NCBI GenBank assembly: GCA_020024395.1 | Contig: JAHHTV010000046.1 | Coordinates: 1 to 10,220 of the forward strand | Source of the DNA: Anaerotignum sp. | GTDB taxonomy: Bacteria; Bacillota; Clostridia; Lachnospirales; Anaerotignaceae | Direction of reading: 5' to 3' | DNA: 10,220 nt | Part shown: positions 1 through 6,688 of the stretch, piece after piece | Layout of the letters: the number at the start of each line of letters is the position of its first letter | Position numbering within the stretch: the first letter of the stretch is position 1 | The notes under the pieces: model-generated | Seen by the model: only the letters and a program-made list of their open reading frames with translations | Told to the model about the DNA's origin: nothing | The model's database searches: none | Translations under genes and position numbers: made by a program

Positions 1-603
1 CATACATTCACCATGTTCTGCTAAATAATATTTGGAAAGCAAAGATGAAACGTGTTTTTCACCATATTCGTCTAATATGATTTCTAAGTCGTCTATGGTT
101 TCGTCAGATGTGTATGTATTTCCTTGCAATACAAGGAAATACCGATTGTTTTGTTTGTATAATGCAGAGCCGCCGTGGAATAAATGTTCCAGTCGAATAG
201 AAAGGTCTATGACATCATCTAATTGTACAAAAGAATAAACCAAAATGTCATCATCTTCTTTGATTTCAGTTTCTTCTTCAGAAAGTGGTTTTTTCTTGTA
301 GCGGCGATTATCTTTTGCCTGTGTGAACAAATTCAAAGCAGATTGCCCTTTTTCTTTATCCTCTACTTTTGTGACAATAATCATGATGCCATCTAAACCA
401 ACTGGCACTGCTTCTACCATCAAAGGGGTATTTTCTGTTACAAAATCACATTCTTCCATTGCTTGTTCCATGATATCCCGAAAGAGCTTTTGTGTTTTTT
501 CACCAGGGTGAATGAGGTCTTCCAGACGAATGTCACGTTCCATCAAATCGGCTTTTGTCAATGTGAGTTTCAGCTGTGTGTCGCTGACACGTTCTATTTT
601 CAT
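1..603 (-). CDS. mecA: MecA-like adaptor protein for ClpC (3' end outside window)
   Basis: The minus strand is open from an ATG at 603-601 to the window edge, giving 201 residues with no stop. The N-terminal part (about 1-80, starting MKIERVSDTQLKLTLTKADL and ending MIIVTKV) matches the MecA substrate-binding domain. Residues about 81-118 form a charged, acidic linker. Residues about 119-201 (LVYSFVQLDDVIDLSIRLEH onward, then YFLVLQGN and EYGEKHVSSLL) match the C-terminal domain that contacts ClpC. MecA proteins are usually 200-240 residues, so only a few residues should be missing. In Bacillus, MecA delivers ComK and other substrates to ClpCP and promotes ClpC hexamer assembly; in Clostridia the substrates are mostly unknown, so a competence role is not implied here. 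A GGAAG ribosome site lies just upstream (rc of about 613-620). It is transcribed away from the 817 gene through a shared AT-rich intergenic region. The family call is confident; the exact end is unseen. Confidence 0.87.
   Translation of the reverse strand, partial: MKIERVSDTQLKLTLTKADLMERDIRLEDLIHPGEKTQKLFRDIMEQAMEECDFVTENTPLMVEAVPVGLDGIMIIVTKVEDKEKGQSALNLFTQAKDNRRYKKKPLSEEETEIKEDDDILVYSFVQLDDVIDLSIRLEHLFHGGSALYKQNNRYFLVLQGNTYTSDETIDDLEIILDEYGEKHVSSLLSKYYLAEHGECM
116..142. repeat. 11-bp perfect inverted repeat inside mecA
   Basis: GTATTTCCTTG (116-126) and its exact reverse complement CAAGGAAATAC (132-142) flank a 5-nt loop. It lies in codons for the segment YFLVLQGNT of the C-terminal domain. 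In the mRNA it would form a stable short hairpin. No T-run follows, so it is not a terminator. It may be a chance consequence of codon choice. Confidence 0.5.
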
Positions 604-629
604 CTGCAATCACTTCCTTTTCAGTAATA

Positions 630-653
630 CTGTCATATTTTGTGTGATGACAG
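630..653 (-). promoter_or_regulatory. Inverted repeat in mecA leader, possible operator or hairpin
   Basis: CTGTCAT (630-636) and ATGACAG (647-653) form a perfect 7-bp dyad with a 10-nt spacer, centred about 38 nt upstream of the mecA start codon. The half sites are about one helical turn and a half apart, centre to centre, which would suit a dimeric repressor; as RNA it would be a small hairpin ahead of the ribosome site. Which role applies, if any, cannot be decided from the sequence. Confidence 0.4.
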
Positions 654-670
654 CAAAATCTTAATCTTAT

Positions 671-710
671 TTATACTATACAATTTAATAGAAATATAGT
701 ATAGTATAAT
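671..710. promoter_or_regulatory. Divergent promoter region with 11-bp dyad
   Basis: TTATACTATAC (671-681) and GTATAGTATAA (699-709) are perfect inverted copies with a 17-nt spacer. Each arm carries -10-like hexamers: TATAAT at 705-710 on the plus strand, directed at the 817 gene, and TATAAA at 675-670 on the minus strand, directed at mecA. Neither has a good -35 box at 16-18 bp, so this is an inferred promoter pair. The symmetry may reflect two back-to-back promoters, an operator for one regulator, or both. Confidence 0.45.
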
Positions 711-816
711 GAATTGCAAGGAATATGTAAAGAGGATAATGTTGATAATTCCGACAAAAGACATAAAAAAATAAGTGTTTTTGCAGTGAAAAGGTAAAAA
801 GGAGATGTGACAATAT

Positions 817-2424
817 ATGAAAAAGAAAATCATACCACCATTATTGACATTGATTGTGTGGGCAGGTATGTATTATTATTATCTGCCGCCCATCAATATA
901 CACAGCAATGAATGTTGGATGTTTTTGGTAGCGATGGTGGTTGTGGCGTTGGTTATCAATTTTTGGTCGATTTCCAAAACATTGTTTTTCCGCCGCAATG
1001 ATGAGGTGACATATCCATCAAAATGGAGAAAATTGATTTATGTGCCTGTGGGGTTAGTCATCATATATGGCGTTGGTGTACTGTTGTCATCTCCTATATT
1101 GCGTGCTTCTGCATACAACAAATTGCTGACAGTGCAAACAGGTGATTTTGCAGAGGACATTCACGAAGTCAATTATAGCCAAATTCCGATATTAGATAGT
1201 GATTCTGCGGCAAGATTGGCAGAACGTGAAATGGGCAGTATGGTGGATATGGTTTCACAGTATGAAGTCAGCGAATATTACAACCAAATCAACTTAAACG
1301 GAAAACCAGTGCGTGTGACACCCCTACGGTATGGGGATATGATTAAATGGTTGACAAACAGAAATACAGGTATTCCTGCGTATATGAACATTGATATGAC
1401 AACACAAGATGTGGATTTGGTGAAATTAAAAGAGGGGGAAGGTATCAAATATTCCCCGTTTGAACATTTTAGCAGAAATCTTGACCGTCATATCCGTTTT
1501 CGATATCCAACAGAAATGATACGAACAAAGAATTTTGAAGTAGATGACAATGGAACACCTTATTGGGTATGTGCTGTGGAACAAAGAACAATCGGCTTGT
1601 TTGGTGGTACAGATATCAAAGGTGTGATATTGGTAAATGCCATCACGGGTGAACATCAATATTACGATGTCAAAGATGTACCACGATGGGTAGATAAAGT
1701 GTATGATGCAAATTTGCTGATAGAACAATATGATTATTATGGTACATTGAAAAATGGTTGGATTAACAGCGTTTTGGGACAAAAAGGCTGTTTGCAAAGT
1801 ACAGAAGGATATAACTATATCGCTTTAGATGATGACGTTTGGGTGTATACAGGTGTCACATCCATTGGCGGTGATGAGTCCAATGTTGGTTTTGTATTGA
1901 TGAACTCTCGTACAAAAGAAACAAATTATTATCAGATTTCTGGTGCAAAAGAAATTTCTGCTATGGCTTCTGCAGAGGGGGAAGTACAGCACTTAGGATA
2001 CAAAGCAACATTCCCGATACTGCTCAATATTGCAGATGAACCAACATATTTCTTGTCTTTGAAGGATGCGGCAGGTTTGGTCAAAAAATATGCAATGGTC
2101 AATATTGAAAAATATCATATTGTTGCCATTGGAGATAGTGTGGCATCTTGTGAAAAAGTGTATCGCAATTTGATGGCGAATAATGGCATTGATACTACAC
2201 CATCTGGTGGTGGTATGTTTGCAGAAGGCATCATCACCATGATGCAAGATATTGTTTCAGATGGTAATACCTATTATTATTTGATGATTTCAGATAGAGA
2301 AGAATTGTTTGAAATCGAGGCAAAAGACCACTTGGATATATTGAAAAAACATGTGGGTGATAGCATCAAAGTAGAATATATGGAAGCGTCAAACGGTGTG
2401 ATGACGGTGACATCAATACAATAA
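817..2424 (+). CDS. Unassigned membrane-anchored extracytoplasmic protein
   Basis: I do not recognise a named family for this 535-residue protein. It starts at ATG 817 behind AAGGAG (799-804). Three hydrophobic segments are visible at about residues 7-24, 33-52 and 73-92. The loop between the last two is basic (FFRR, PSKWRK), so by the positive-inside rule the remaining ~440 residues lie outside the cell. That part is soluble, rich in Tyr, Asp and Ile, with only three cysteines, and lacks obvious catalytic signatures. Four segments look like diverged copies of one beta unit: about residues 186 (IPAYMNIDMTTQDVDLVKL), 268 (KGVILVNAITGEHQYYDVK), 357 (VGFVLMNSRTKETNYYQIS) and 423 (KKYAMVNIEKYHIVAIG). 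The pattern is a hydrophobic strand, Asn or similar, a polar turn and a second strand, which recalls PepSY-like folds, but this is only an inference. It appears monocistronic: divergent from mecA and followed by a terminator-like palindrome. A role at the envelope is likely; nothing more specific is supported. Confidence 0.8.
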   Translation: MKKKIIPPLLTLIVWAGMYYYYLPPINIHSNECWMFLVAMVVVALVINFWSISKTLFFRRNDEVTYPSKWRKLIYVPVGLVIIYGVGVLLSSPILRASAYNKLLTVQTGDFAEDIHEVNYSQIPILDSDSAARLAEREMGSMVDMVSQYEVSEYYNQINLNGKPVRVTPLRYGDMIKWLTNRNTGIPAYMNIDMTTQDVDLVKLKEGEGIKYSPFEHFSRNLDRHIRFRYPTEMIRTKNFEVDDNGTPYWVCAVEQRTIGLFGGTDIKGVILVNAITGEHQYYDVKDVPRWVDKVYDANLLIEQYDYYGTLKNGWINSVLGQKGCLQSTEGYNYIALDDDVWVYTGVTSIGGDESNVGFVLMNSRTKETNYYQISGAKEISAMASAEGEVQHLGYKATFPILLNIADEPTYFLSLKDAAGLVKKYAMVNIEKYHIVAIGDSVASCEKVYRNLMANNGIDTTPSGGGMFAEGIITMMQDIVSDGNTYYYLMISDREELFEIEAKDHLDILKKHVGDSIKVEYMEASNGVMTVTSIQ

Positions 2425-2434
2425 GCAAAAAAGC

Positions 2435-2538
2435 AAAAACGGCATTTGTAAGTAAATCTCTATCGGAAAATATGGTTTTTATTTTGACTGATTTTCTGAT
2501 AGAGAATGAGAACACATACATAATGCCGTTTGTTTTTT
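2435..2538. terminator. Nested two-stem palindrome, probable bidirectional terminator
   Basis: An outer stem pairs AAACGGCATT (2437-2446) with AATGCCGTTT (2522-2531), 10 bp perfect. Inside it, 2457-2470 pairs with 2492-2505 over 14 positions with one G-U wobble, leaving a 21-nt loop. A T-rich run (TGTTTTTT, 2531-2538) follows on the plus strand, and the reverse strand also shows T-runs on leaving the outer stem. It sits 12 nt after the stop of the 817 gene. The outer stem alone would have a very long loop, so the element is more elaborate than a standard intrinsic terminator and could instead be a small RNA or a palindromic repeat element. Confidence 0.6.
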
Positions 2539-2601
2539 GGAAATTTTGGTTTATGATTTCGAAAGAAATCCTTACAAATCATTGAAAAAAACAGGCTTTT
2601 G

Positions 2602-2630
2602 TTGACACTGCAAGGGGAAAACTGTAAAAT
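2602..2630 (+). promoter_or_regulatory. Sigma-A type promoter for the LysM-rho operon
   Basis: TTGACA (2602-2607) and TAAAAT (2625-2630) are 17 bp apart, a near-consensus housekeeping promoter about 88 nt before the LysM gene. A second possible -10 with an upstream TG, TGGTAGAAT (2677-2685), lies closer to the gene but has only a weak -35 match. No promoter is visible in the 48 nt before rho, so this one probably drives both genes. Confidence 0.65.
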
Positions 2631-2717
2631 GTATAAAGTATAAAAGCAGAAGTAATATGCTTGATAGTATAAAATATGGTAGAATAGACAGTTGTGTCTT
2701 TGGAGGTTAGCAAAATT

Positions 2718-3875
2718 ATGGATAAAAAACAAAAGCATGAACAAGTACCAGAAACGCAAAATACACAACAAAAACAATATGCAGAGTTATATAATGATTT
2801 GCCGCAAGAAGTGCAAGACATTTTGATGGAAAGTCATCCACTCAAAGGCAAAGAAAAAGAAGAACAAACACAAAGAAAAAGACAACACACCAGACGACCA
2901 CAAAGAGAAGATGTGGAAGAAGTCAAAGAAGCAAGAATGCAACAAGTTGGTTCTGAATTAAACGCAATGCAAAAAGCACCACAACAAGAAGGGGCACCCA
3001 CAAAATATGCATCACGTCGGGCGCAAAGTGCAGAAAAACGTAAAAAAGAAGCAGAGAAAAAAATGAAAGAAGACGCAGAATATGAAGAAATACAATTTGT
3101 CAGTATGATGCCTTCCAGAAAAAAAGCAAATCCAAAAGATGATGCAGAAACACAATCCGTTTCACAAAATACATTGATGAGAAGATGGCGAAAACAGCAA
3201 GAGGAGAATGACCCTTTCCAAGATTGGCAAAATGATACCAGTCATACCAATTATGATAATTTCGATTTTGCACAAAGAGCAAAACAAGAACATTTGGACA
3301 GTTTGTATGATGATAATTATGATGATGAAAATTTTCATATTGGTAAAAGTAAAGTACCTATGATTATTGCTGGCGTTGGCTTGGTGTTATTGCTATTTTT
3401 GATATTCAAAACAGTGACATTAAGCAGTCGTTTGCATGAGGCAGAAATCCAAATGAAAGAAGTAGACAGCTTGAAACAACGGTATGAGCAGGTACAACTG
3501 GAAAAAATGCAGCTGGAAGAAGAATTGCAAGCATTGCAAAATCCAGATGGACAAAAAACAACAGATAAAAAAGAAGATACCAATAAACCAAAAGAAAATA
3601 AAATAGACAAAGAGAAAACAGATAAAGAAAAAACCGAAAAAGATAAAACCGAAAAAGATAAAACAAAAGAAAAGACAGATGCAAATAAAACAAAAACACC
3701 AGCAGAAGCTGGTAAAACAGAAAATTATACTGTATTAGAGGGTGAAACCCCTTGGGATATTGCACAAAAGGTATATGGTAGTGGCGCAGATTACCAGAAA
3801 ATACTAGATGCAAATGGCTTGAAAGACGGCGACACTATCAGACCTGGTGATGTGTTGAAAATTCCAAAAAATTGA
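2718..3875 (+). CDS. Bitopic membrane protein with C-terminal LysM domain
   Basis: The 385-residue product starts at ATG 2718 behind TGGAGG (2701-2706); an in-frame GTG at 2694 lacks a comparable ribosome site. Residues 1-210 are highly charged and low in hydrophobics, probably disordered and cytoplasmic, with Lys/Glu/Gln-rich stretches. One transmembrane helix lies at about 213-234 (VPMIIAGVGLVLLLFLIF). A short coiled coil follows at about 236-275 (SRLHEAEIQMKEVDSLKQRY and on). A Lys/Thr/Glu/Asp repeat linker covers about 280-330. A single LysM domain ends the protein at 336-384 (YTVLEGETPWDIAQKVYG, then LDANGLKDGDTIRPGDVLKIP). LysM binds N-acetylglucosamine in peptidoglycan, so the C-terminus should be outside and the long tail inside. 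This would link the cell wall to something cytoplasmic; the partner is unknown. rho follows 48 nt later with no terminator. The LysM call is firm; the biological role is not known. Confidence 0.88.
   Translation: MDKKQKHEQVPETQNTQQKQYAELYNDLPQEVQDILMESHPLKGKEKEEQTQRKRQHTRRPQREDVEEVKEARMQQVGSELNAMQKAPQQEGAPTKYASRRAQSAEKRKKEAEKKMKEDAEYEEIQFVSMMPSRKKANPKDDAETQSVSQNTLMRRWRKQQEENDPFQDWQNDTSHTNYDNFDFAQRAKQEHLDSLYDDNYDDENFHIGKSKVPMIIAGVGLVLLLFLIFKTVTLSSRLHEAEIQMKEVDSLKQRYEQVQLEKMQLEEELQALQNPDGQKTTDKKEDTNKPKENKIDKEKTDKEKTEKDKTEKDKTKEKTDANKTKTPAEAGKTENYTVLEGETPWDIAQKVYGSGADYQKILDANGLKDGDTIRPGDVLKIPKN
3600..3677 (+). repeat. Degenerate 15-nt tandem repeat encoding KTEKD units
   Basis: Within the LysM protein linker, five-codon units read KTDKE, KTEKD, KTEKD, then KTKEK. 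Two neighbouring units are identical at the DNA level (ACCGAAAAAGATAAA twice), the others are diverged. The result is a hydrophilic, mixed-charge spacer between the coiled coil and the LysM domain. Such repeats can change copy number by slippage, which would alter linker length without breaking the frame. Confidence 0.7.
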
Positions 3876-3923
3876 TATTGTAATTTTCCAAAAACCCAAT
3901 CTGATTAAAGGAGAAAAGTATAT

Positions 3924-5336
3924 ATGGAGAAAGACGAACTGCAAAAAAAGACATTGGCAGAATTGAAACAAATGGCGAAGGATATGGGGCTGGGGGCTGT
4001 TTCAACTTTGAAAAAAGGGGAATTGATTGAACGTATACTACAAAAACAAATGCAACCACAACCATCAGTTGCAAAACGTGTGACTGCATATGGATTTTCA
4101 CTAAAAGAAGATGGGGAAGTAACAGAAGAACAAACACCACAAGAAACAAAAAAATCAGAACCAAGAGAACGTATGTCACAAGAAGATTTGGAAAACGGGG
4201 AACAAGGCGAAGGCATACTGGAAGTGATGCCAGATGGTTTTGGATTTTTGAGAACAGAAAATTTCTTGCCAGGGACAGGGGATATCTATGTTTCTCCTTC
4301 CCAAATTCGTCGGTTTCGTTTGAAAACAGGCGATGCCATAAAAGGTAGTATTAGACAGGCAAGGGAAGGGGAAAAATTCGGTGCTTTACTTTTTGTCAAA
4401 AGTGTAAATGGTGACAGACCAGATATTGCGTCAAAACGTCCCAATTTTGAAGAATTGACACCGATTTATCCAGAAGAAAAGTTGCAATTAGAAACAACAA
4501 AAGAAGCTTTGTCTGGTCGTATTGTCGATTTGATTTCGCCGATTGGTAAAGGACAAAGAGGTATGATTGTGGCACCACCAAAAGTGGGCAAAACCATATT
4601 GTTGACACAGATTGCAAATGCCATTACAAAAAATCATAAAGATGTACATTTGATTGTACTGCTGATTGATGAACGTCCAGAAGAAGTAACAGATATTCAG
4701 CGTTCGATAGAAGGGGAAAATGTAGAGATTGTGTACTCTACATTTGACCAACAACCAGAACATCACAAACGTGTGACAGAAATGGTTTTGGAACGAGCAA
4801 AACGTATGGTGGAACAAGGCAAAGACCTTGTGATATTGCTAGATAGTATCACAAGATTGGCAAGAGCGTATAACCTGACAATACCACCAAGTGGCAGAAC
4901 ATTGTCAGGGGGGCTTGACCCTGCGGCACTTTATATGCCAAAACGCTTTTTTGGTGCTGCAAGAAATATTGAACATGGTGGCAGCTTGACCATATTGGCA
5001 ACAGCACTTGTAGATACAGGCAGCAAAATGGACGAAGTGGTTTTTGAAGAATTTAAGGGTACTGGGAATATGGAATTGGTGCTTGACCGCAAATTGGCAG
5101 AACGCCGCATATTCCCTGCTGTGGATATTATCAAATCAGGTACAAGACGAGAAGACAAATTGCTTAGCGATGCAGAAATGGAATGTAATTATATTTTAAG
5201 ACGCATGGCAAGCAATTTGACCAATATGGAAATGACAGAAGGTTTTTATGATTTGATGAAAAATACAAAAAACAACGCAGAATTTGTAGAGCGTTTACCA
5301 GCTTTGGAAAAACATTTGGGATTTTGTGAAAAATAA
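3924..5336 (+). CDS. rho: Transcription termination factor Rho
   Basis: Rho is a hexameric RNA-dependent ATPase that loads on nascent RNA and releases RNA polymerase. The 470-residue product begins at ATG 3924 behind AAAGGAGA. Residues 1-44 form the SAP-like Rho N-domain ([24 protein letters not shown]). A polar spacer of about 45 residues follows, which makes it longer than the 419-residue E. coli protein. The cold-shock-type primary RNA-binding domain is about 95-165 with GFGFLR at 105-110. The ATPase core has Walker A APPKVGKT (217-224), the [10 protein letters not shown] segment (247-256) with the catalytic-type Glu, Walker B DLVILLD (301-307), SGGLDPAAL with KRFFGAARN (328-348), and SGTRRED (405-411) where the arginine finger lies in E. 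coli. All key motifs are present, so it should be active. It is the second gene of an apparent LysM-rho operon and is followed by an independent promoter for rpmE. Confidence 0.98.
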   Translation: MEKDELQKKTLAELKQMAKDMGLGAVSTLKKGELIERILQKQMQPQPSVAKRVTAYGFSLKEDGEVTEEQTPQETKKSEPRERMSQEDLENGEQGEGILEVMPDGFGFLRTENFLPGTGDIYVSPSQIRRFRLKTGDAIKGSIRQAREGEKFGALLFVKSVNGDRPDIASKRPNFEELTPIYPEEKLQLETTKEALSGRIVDLISPIGKGQRGMIVAPPKVGKTILLTQIANAITKNHKDVHLIVLLIDERPEEVTDIQRSIEGENVEIVYSTFDQQPEHHKRVTEMVLERAKRMVEQGKDLVILLDSITRLARAYNLTIPPSGRTLSGGLDPAALYMPKRFFGAARNIEHGGSLTILATALVDTGSKMDEVVFEEFKGTGNMELVLDRKLAERRIFPAVDIIKSGTRREDKLLSDAEMECNYILRRMASNLTNMEMTEGFYDLMKNTKNNAEFVERLPALEKHLGFCEK

Positions 5337-5365
5337 AAAACGTATGATGATGTTGGAAAAAAATA

Positions 5366-5394
5366 TTGCAATGTTCTGCAAAATATGATACAAT
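5366..5394 (+). promoter_or_regulatory. Sigma-A type promoter for rpmE
   Basis: TTGCAA (5366-5371) and TACAAT (5389-5394) are 17 bp apart, with TG at 5386-5387 making an extended -10. A small dyad, TTGCA (5366-5370) and TGCAA (5377-5381), overlaps the -35 box. It lies 30 nt after the rho stop, and no clear rho terminator precedes it, so some readthrough from rho is also likely. Confidence 0.65.
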
Positions 5395-5400
5395 ACCAAC

Positions 5401-5434
5401 GTTGTCTATAAATAATTTCGGATTATTGATCAAC
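5401..5434 (+). ncRNA. Candidate rpmE leader hairpin (possible L31 autoregulatory element)
   Basis: The predicted transcript begins close to 5401. GTTG (5401-5404) can pair with CAAC (5431-5434), and inside this AATAAT (5411-5416) pairs with ATTATT (5422-5427) around a TTCGG loop, leaving an asymmetric internal loop. The ribosome site GAGGTG follows at about 5448. Structured L31 leaders have been described for several bacterial groups, including Firmicutes; whether this one matches that published motif cannot be judged without a covariance search. Confidence 0.4.
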
Positions 5435-5458
5435 GAACGAGAGAATGAGGTGAAAAAA

Positions 5459-5662
5459 ATGAAAGAAGGAATCCATCCCGATTACAAACAGGTGACAGTA
5501 AAATGCAACTGCGGCAATGAATTTGTAACAGGTTCTACAAAAGACGAAATCAGAGTCGAAGTATGCTCCAAATGTCACCCTTTCTACACAGGTAGCCAGA
5601 AACTTCTGCTGGAAGCAGGCGGTCGTGTGGAAAAATTCAACAAAAAATACGGCAGAAAATAA
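5459..5662 (+). CDS. rpmE: 50S ribosomal protein L31, zinc-binding form
   Basis: The 67-residue product [20 protein letters not shown] and on is a full-length bacterial L31. Four cysteines at 16, 18, 36 and 39 (CNC and CSKC) make the zinc-binding C+ type, in contrast to the cysteine-free YtiA/RpmE2 type used when zinc is short. HPFYTGSQK and the basic tail [13 protein letters not shown] are typical. L31 sits on the large subunit and contributes to a bridge with the small subunit. ATG 5459 is chosen because GAGGTG lies six bases upstream and the N-terminus matches the family; in-frame upstream codons would add unrelated residues. It has its own promoter and is followed by an intrinsic terminator. 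Confidence 0.97.
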   Translation: MKEGIHPDYKQVTVKCNCGNEFVTGSTKDEIRVEVCSKCHPFYTGSQKLLLEAGGRVEKFNKKYGRK

Positions 5663-5676
5663 TTTTGAAACAAGCG

Positions 5677-5708
5677 AAAGGGTTGGGCAGTGTGTCCACC
5701 CTTTTTTT
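5677..5708 (+). terminator. Intrinsic terminator or attenuator after rpmE
   Basis: AAAGGGTTGGG (5677-5687) pairs with TCCACCCTTT (5695-5704), with one bulged T and one G-U pair, around a 7-nt loop, followed by a run of seven T residues (5702-5708). GCG (5674-5676) and CGC (5709-5711) could extend the base. No promoter is evident in the 68 nt before the next gene, so this hairpin may reduce rather than stop transcription into the downstream operon. Confidence 0.75.
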
Positions 5709-5776
5709 CGCAATTTGAAAAAGAATTGATTTTTAAGTTGGGAAAAAAAGGGGATTTTTGGAAAGGAGGAAATCGC

Positions 5777-6688
5777 ATGAAACGAACCAATATTGGAGGA
5801 CAAGCCGTTGTGGAAGGCGTAATGATGCGTGGCAAAAAAATATATGCTATGGCAGTGAGAAATCCACAAGGCGAAATCACCATAGAAAAAAAAGAATGGG
5901 GCGGTTTGACAAAATCCAAATTGTTCAAATTGCCAATATTTCGAGGGATTGCCGCTTTTGTAGATTCTTTGGTGACAGGTACAAAAATTCTCATGCGTTC
6001 AGCTGAAATTGCGGGCGAAGATTGGGCAGATGAAGCAGAATTAAGCCGTTTTGAAAAATGGATACAAAATAAATTTGGGGATAAAATCAATGATATATTG
6101 ATTTATTGTAGTGTGGCAATGTCTTTGGTGTTGGGTATGCTGCTATTTTTTCTTTTGCCTGTGTGGCTGGGGAATTTTTTCAAAGCAGTTGTACCTGTTT
6201 GGGCATTGGGTGTAATCGAAGGTTTGATACGAATTGGCATATTTTTATTGTATTTGTTTGCCATTTCTCGCATGAAAGAAATCCATCGTGTGTTCCAATA
6301 TCATGGCGCAGAACACAAAACGATAAATTGTTTTGAAAGTGAAAAGGAATTAACAGTAGAAAATGTGATGCCTTGCACAAGACTGCATAAACGTTGTGGC
6401 ACAAGTTTTTTGCTTTTTGTAATGATTATCAGTATGGTGGTATTTTTCTTTGTGCGTACAGATAGTATTTGGTTGCGTTTGATTACAAGAATTGTACTAG
6501 TGCCTGTGATTGCAGGAATTTCTTATGAAGTGATACGCTGGGCAGGAAATTCGGAAAGCAAATTGGTTGCAGCAATTAGTTATCCAGGGCTGTGTTTGCA
6601 AAAAATTACAACCGCAGAACCTGATGCAAAACAGATTGAAACAGCGATTGCTGCAATGAAAGGAGTTCTGGAAGATGAACCAGAATAA
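5777..6688 (+). CDS. DUF1385 family membrane protein (YqhQ-like)
   Basis: The 303-residue product begins at ATG 5777 behind a very strong AAAGGAGGA (5763-5770). Family signatures are GGQAVVEGVMMRG (7-19), FRGIAAFVDSL (55-65), YHGAEHKTINCFE (175-187), RLHKRCGTSF (202-211) and LQKITTAEPD (274-283). Membrane segments are at about 106-128, 142-164, 210-226 and 235-252. The conserved His, Glu and Cys residues in HGAEHKTINC and HKRCGTS suggest metal binding or catalysis at the membrane face, but I know of no established reaction, so this is inference. It corresponds to B. subtilis YqhQ. It often precedes prmC and prfA in Clostridia, and here its 3' end overlaps prmC by 14 nt, which points to translational coupling. 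The family call is confident and the function unknown. Confidence 0.93.
   Translation: MKRTNIGGQAVVEGVMMRGKKIYAMAVRNPQGEITIEKKEWGGLTKSKLFKLPIFRGIAAFVDSLVTGTKILMRSAEIAGEDWADEAELSRFEKWIQNKFGDKINDILIYCSVAMSLVLGMLLFFLLPVWLGNFFKAVVPVWALGVIEGLIRIGIFLLYLFAISRMKEIHRVFQYHGAEHKTINCFESEKELTVENVMPCTRLHKRCGTSFLLFVMIISMVVFFFVRTDSIWLRLITRIVLVPVIAGISYEVIRWAGNSESKLVAAISYPGLCLQKITTAEPDAKQIETAIAAMKGVLEDEPE

Noticed and set aside
633..833. A 66-residue minus-strand reading frame crossing the mecA / 817-gene intergenic region
   Set aside because: It has no ribosome site, overlaps the start of the 817 gene and the promoter region, and its Phe/Tyr/Ile-rich product is what AT-rich DNA gives in a random frame.
2435..2538. 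An insertion sequence or MITE
   Set aside because: There is no transposase, no target-site duplication that I can see, and only one copy in the window; kept as a terminator-like palindrome instead.
3406..3813. Long minus-strand reading frame opposite the LysM gene with a Leu/Phe/Tyr-rich product
   Set aside because: It mirrors the Lys/Glu-rich repeat linker of the real gene; the apparent transmembrane character is an artefact of reading AAA/GAA codons in reverse.
5366..5458. An N-terminal extension of L31 by 31 residues
   Set aside because: It would begin in the -35 box of the rpmE promoter, and family members start with the [13 protein letters not shown] sequence.
5690..5776. An N-terminal extension of the DUF1385 protein by 29 residues
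   Set aside because: The extension would begin inside the terminator hairpin, while ATG 5777 has a near-perfect ribosome site and the conserved GGQAVVEG motif starts six residues after it.
5584..6090. Minus-strand reading frames of up to 168 residues across rpmE and the DUF1385 gene
   Set aside because: They overlap two clear conserved genes on the other strand and show no domain or ribosome site.
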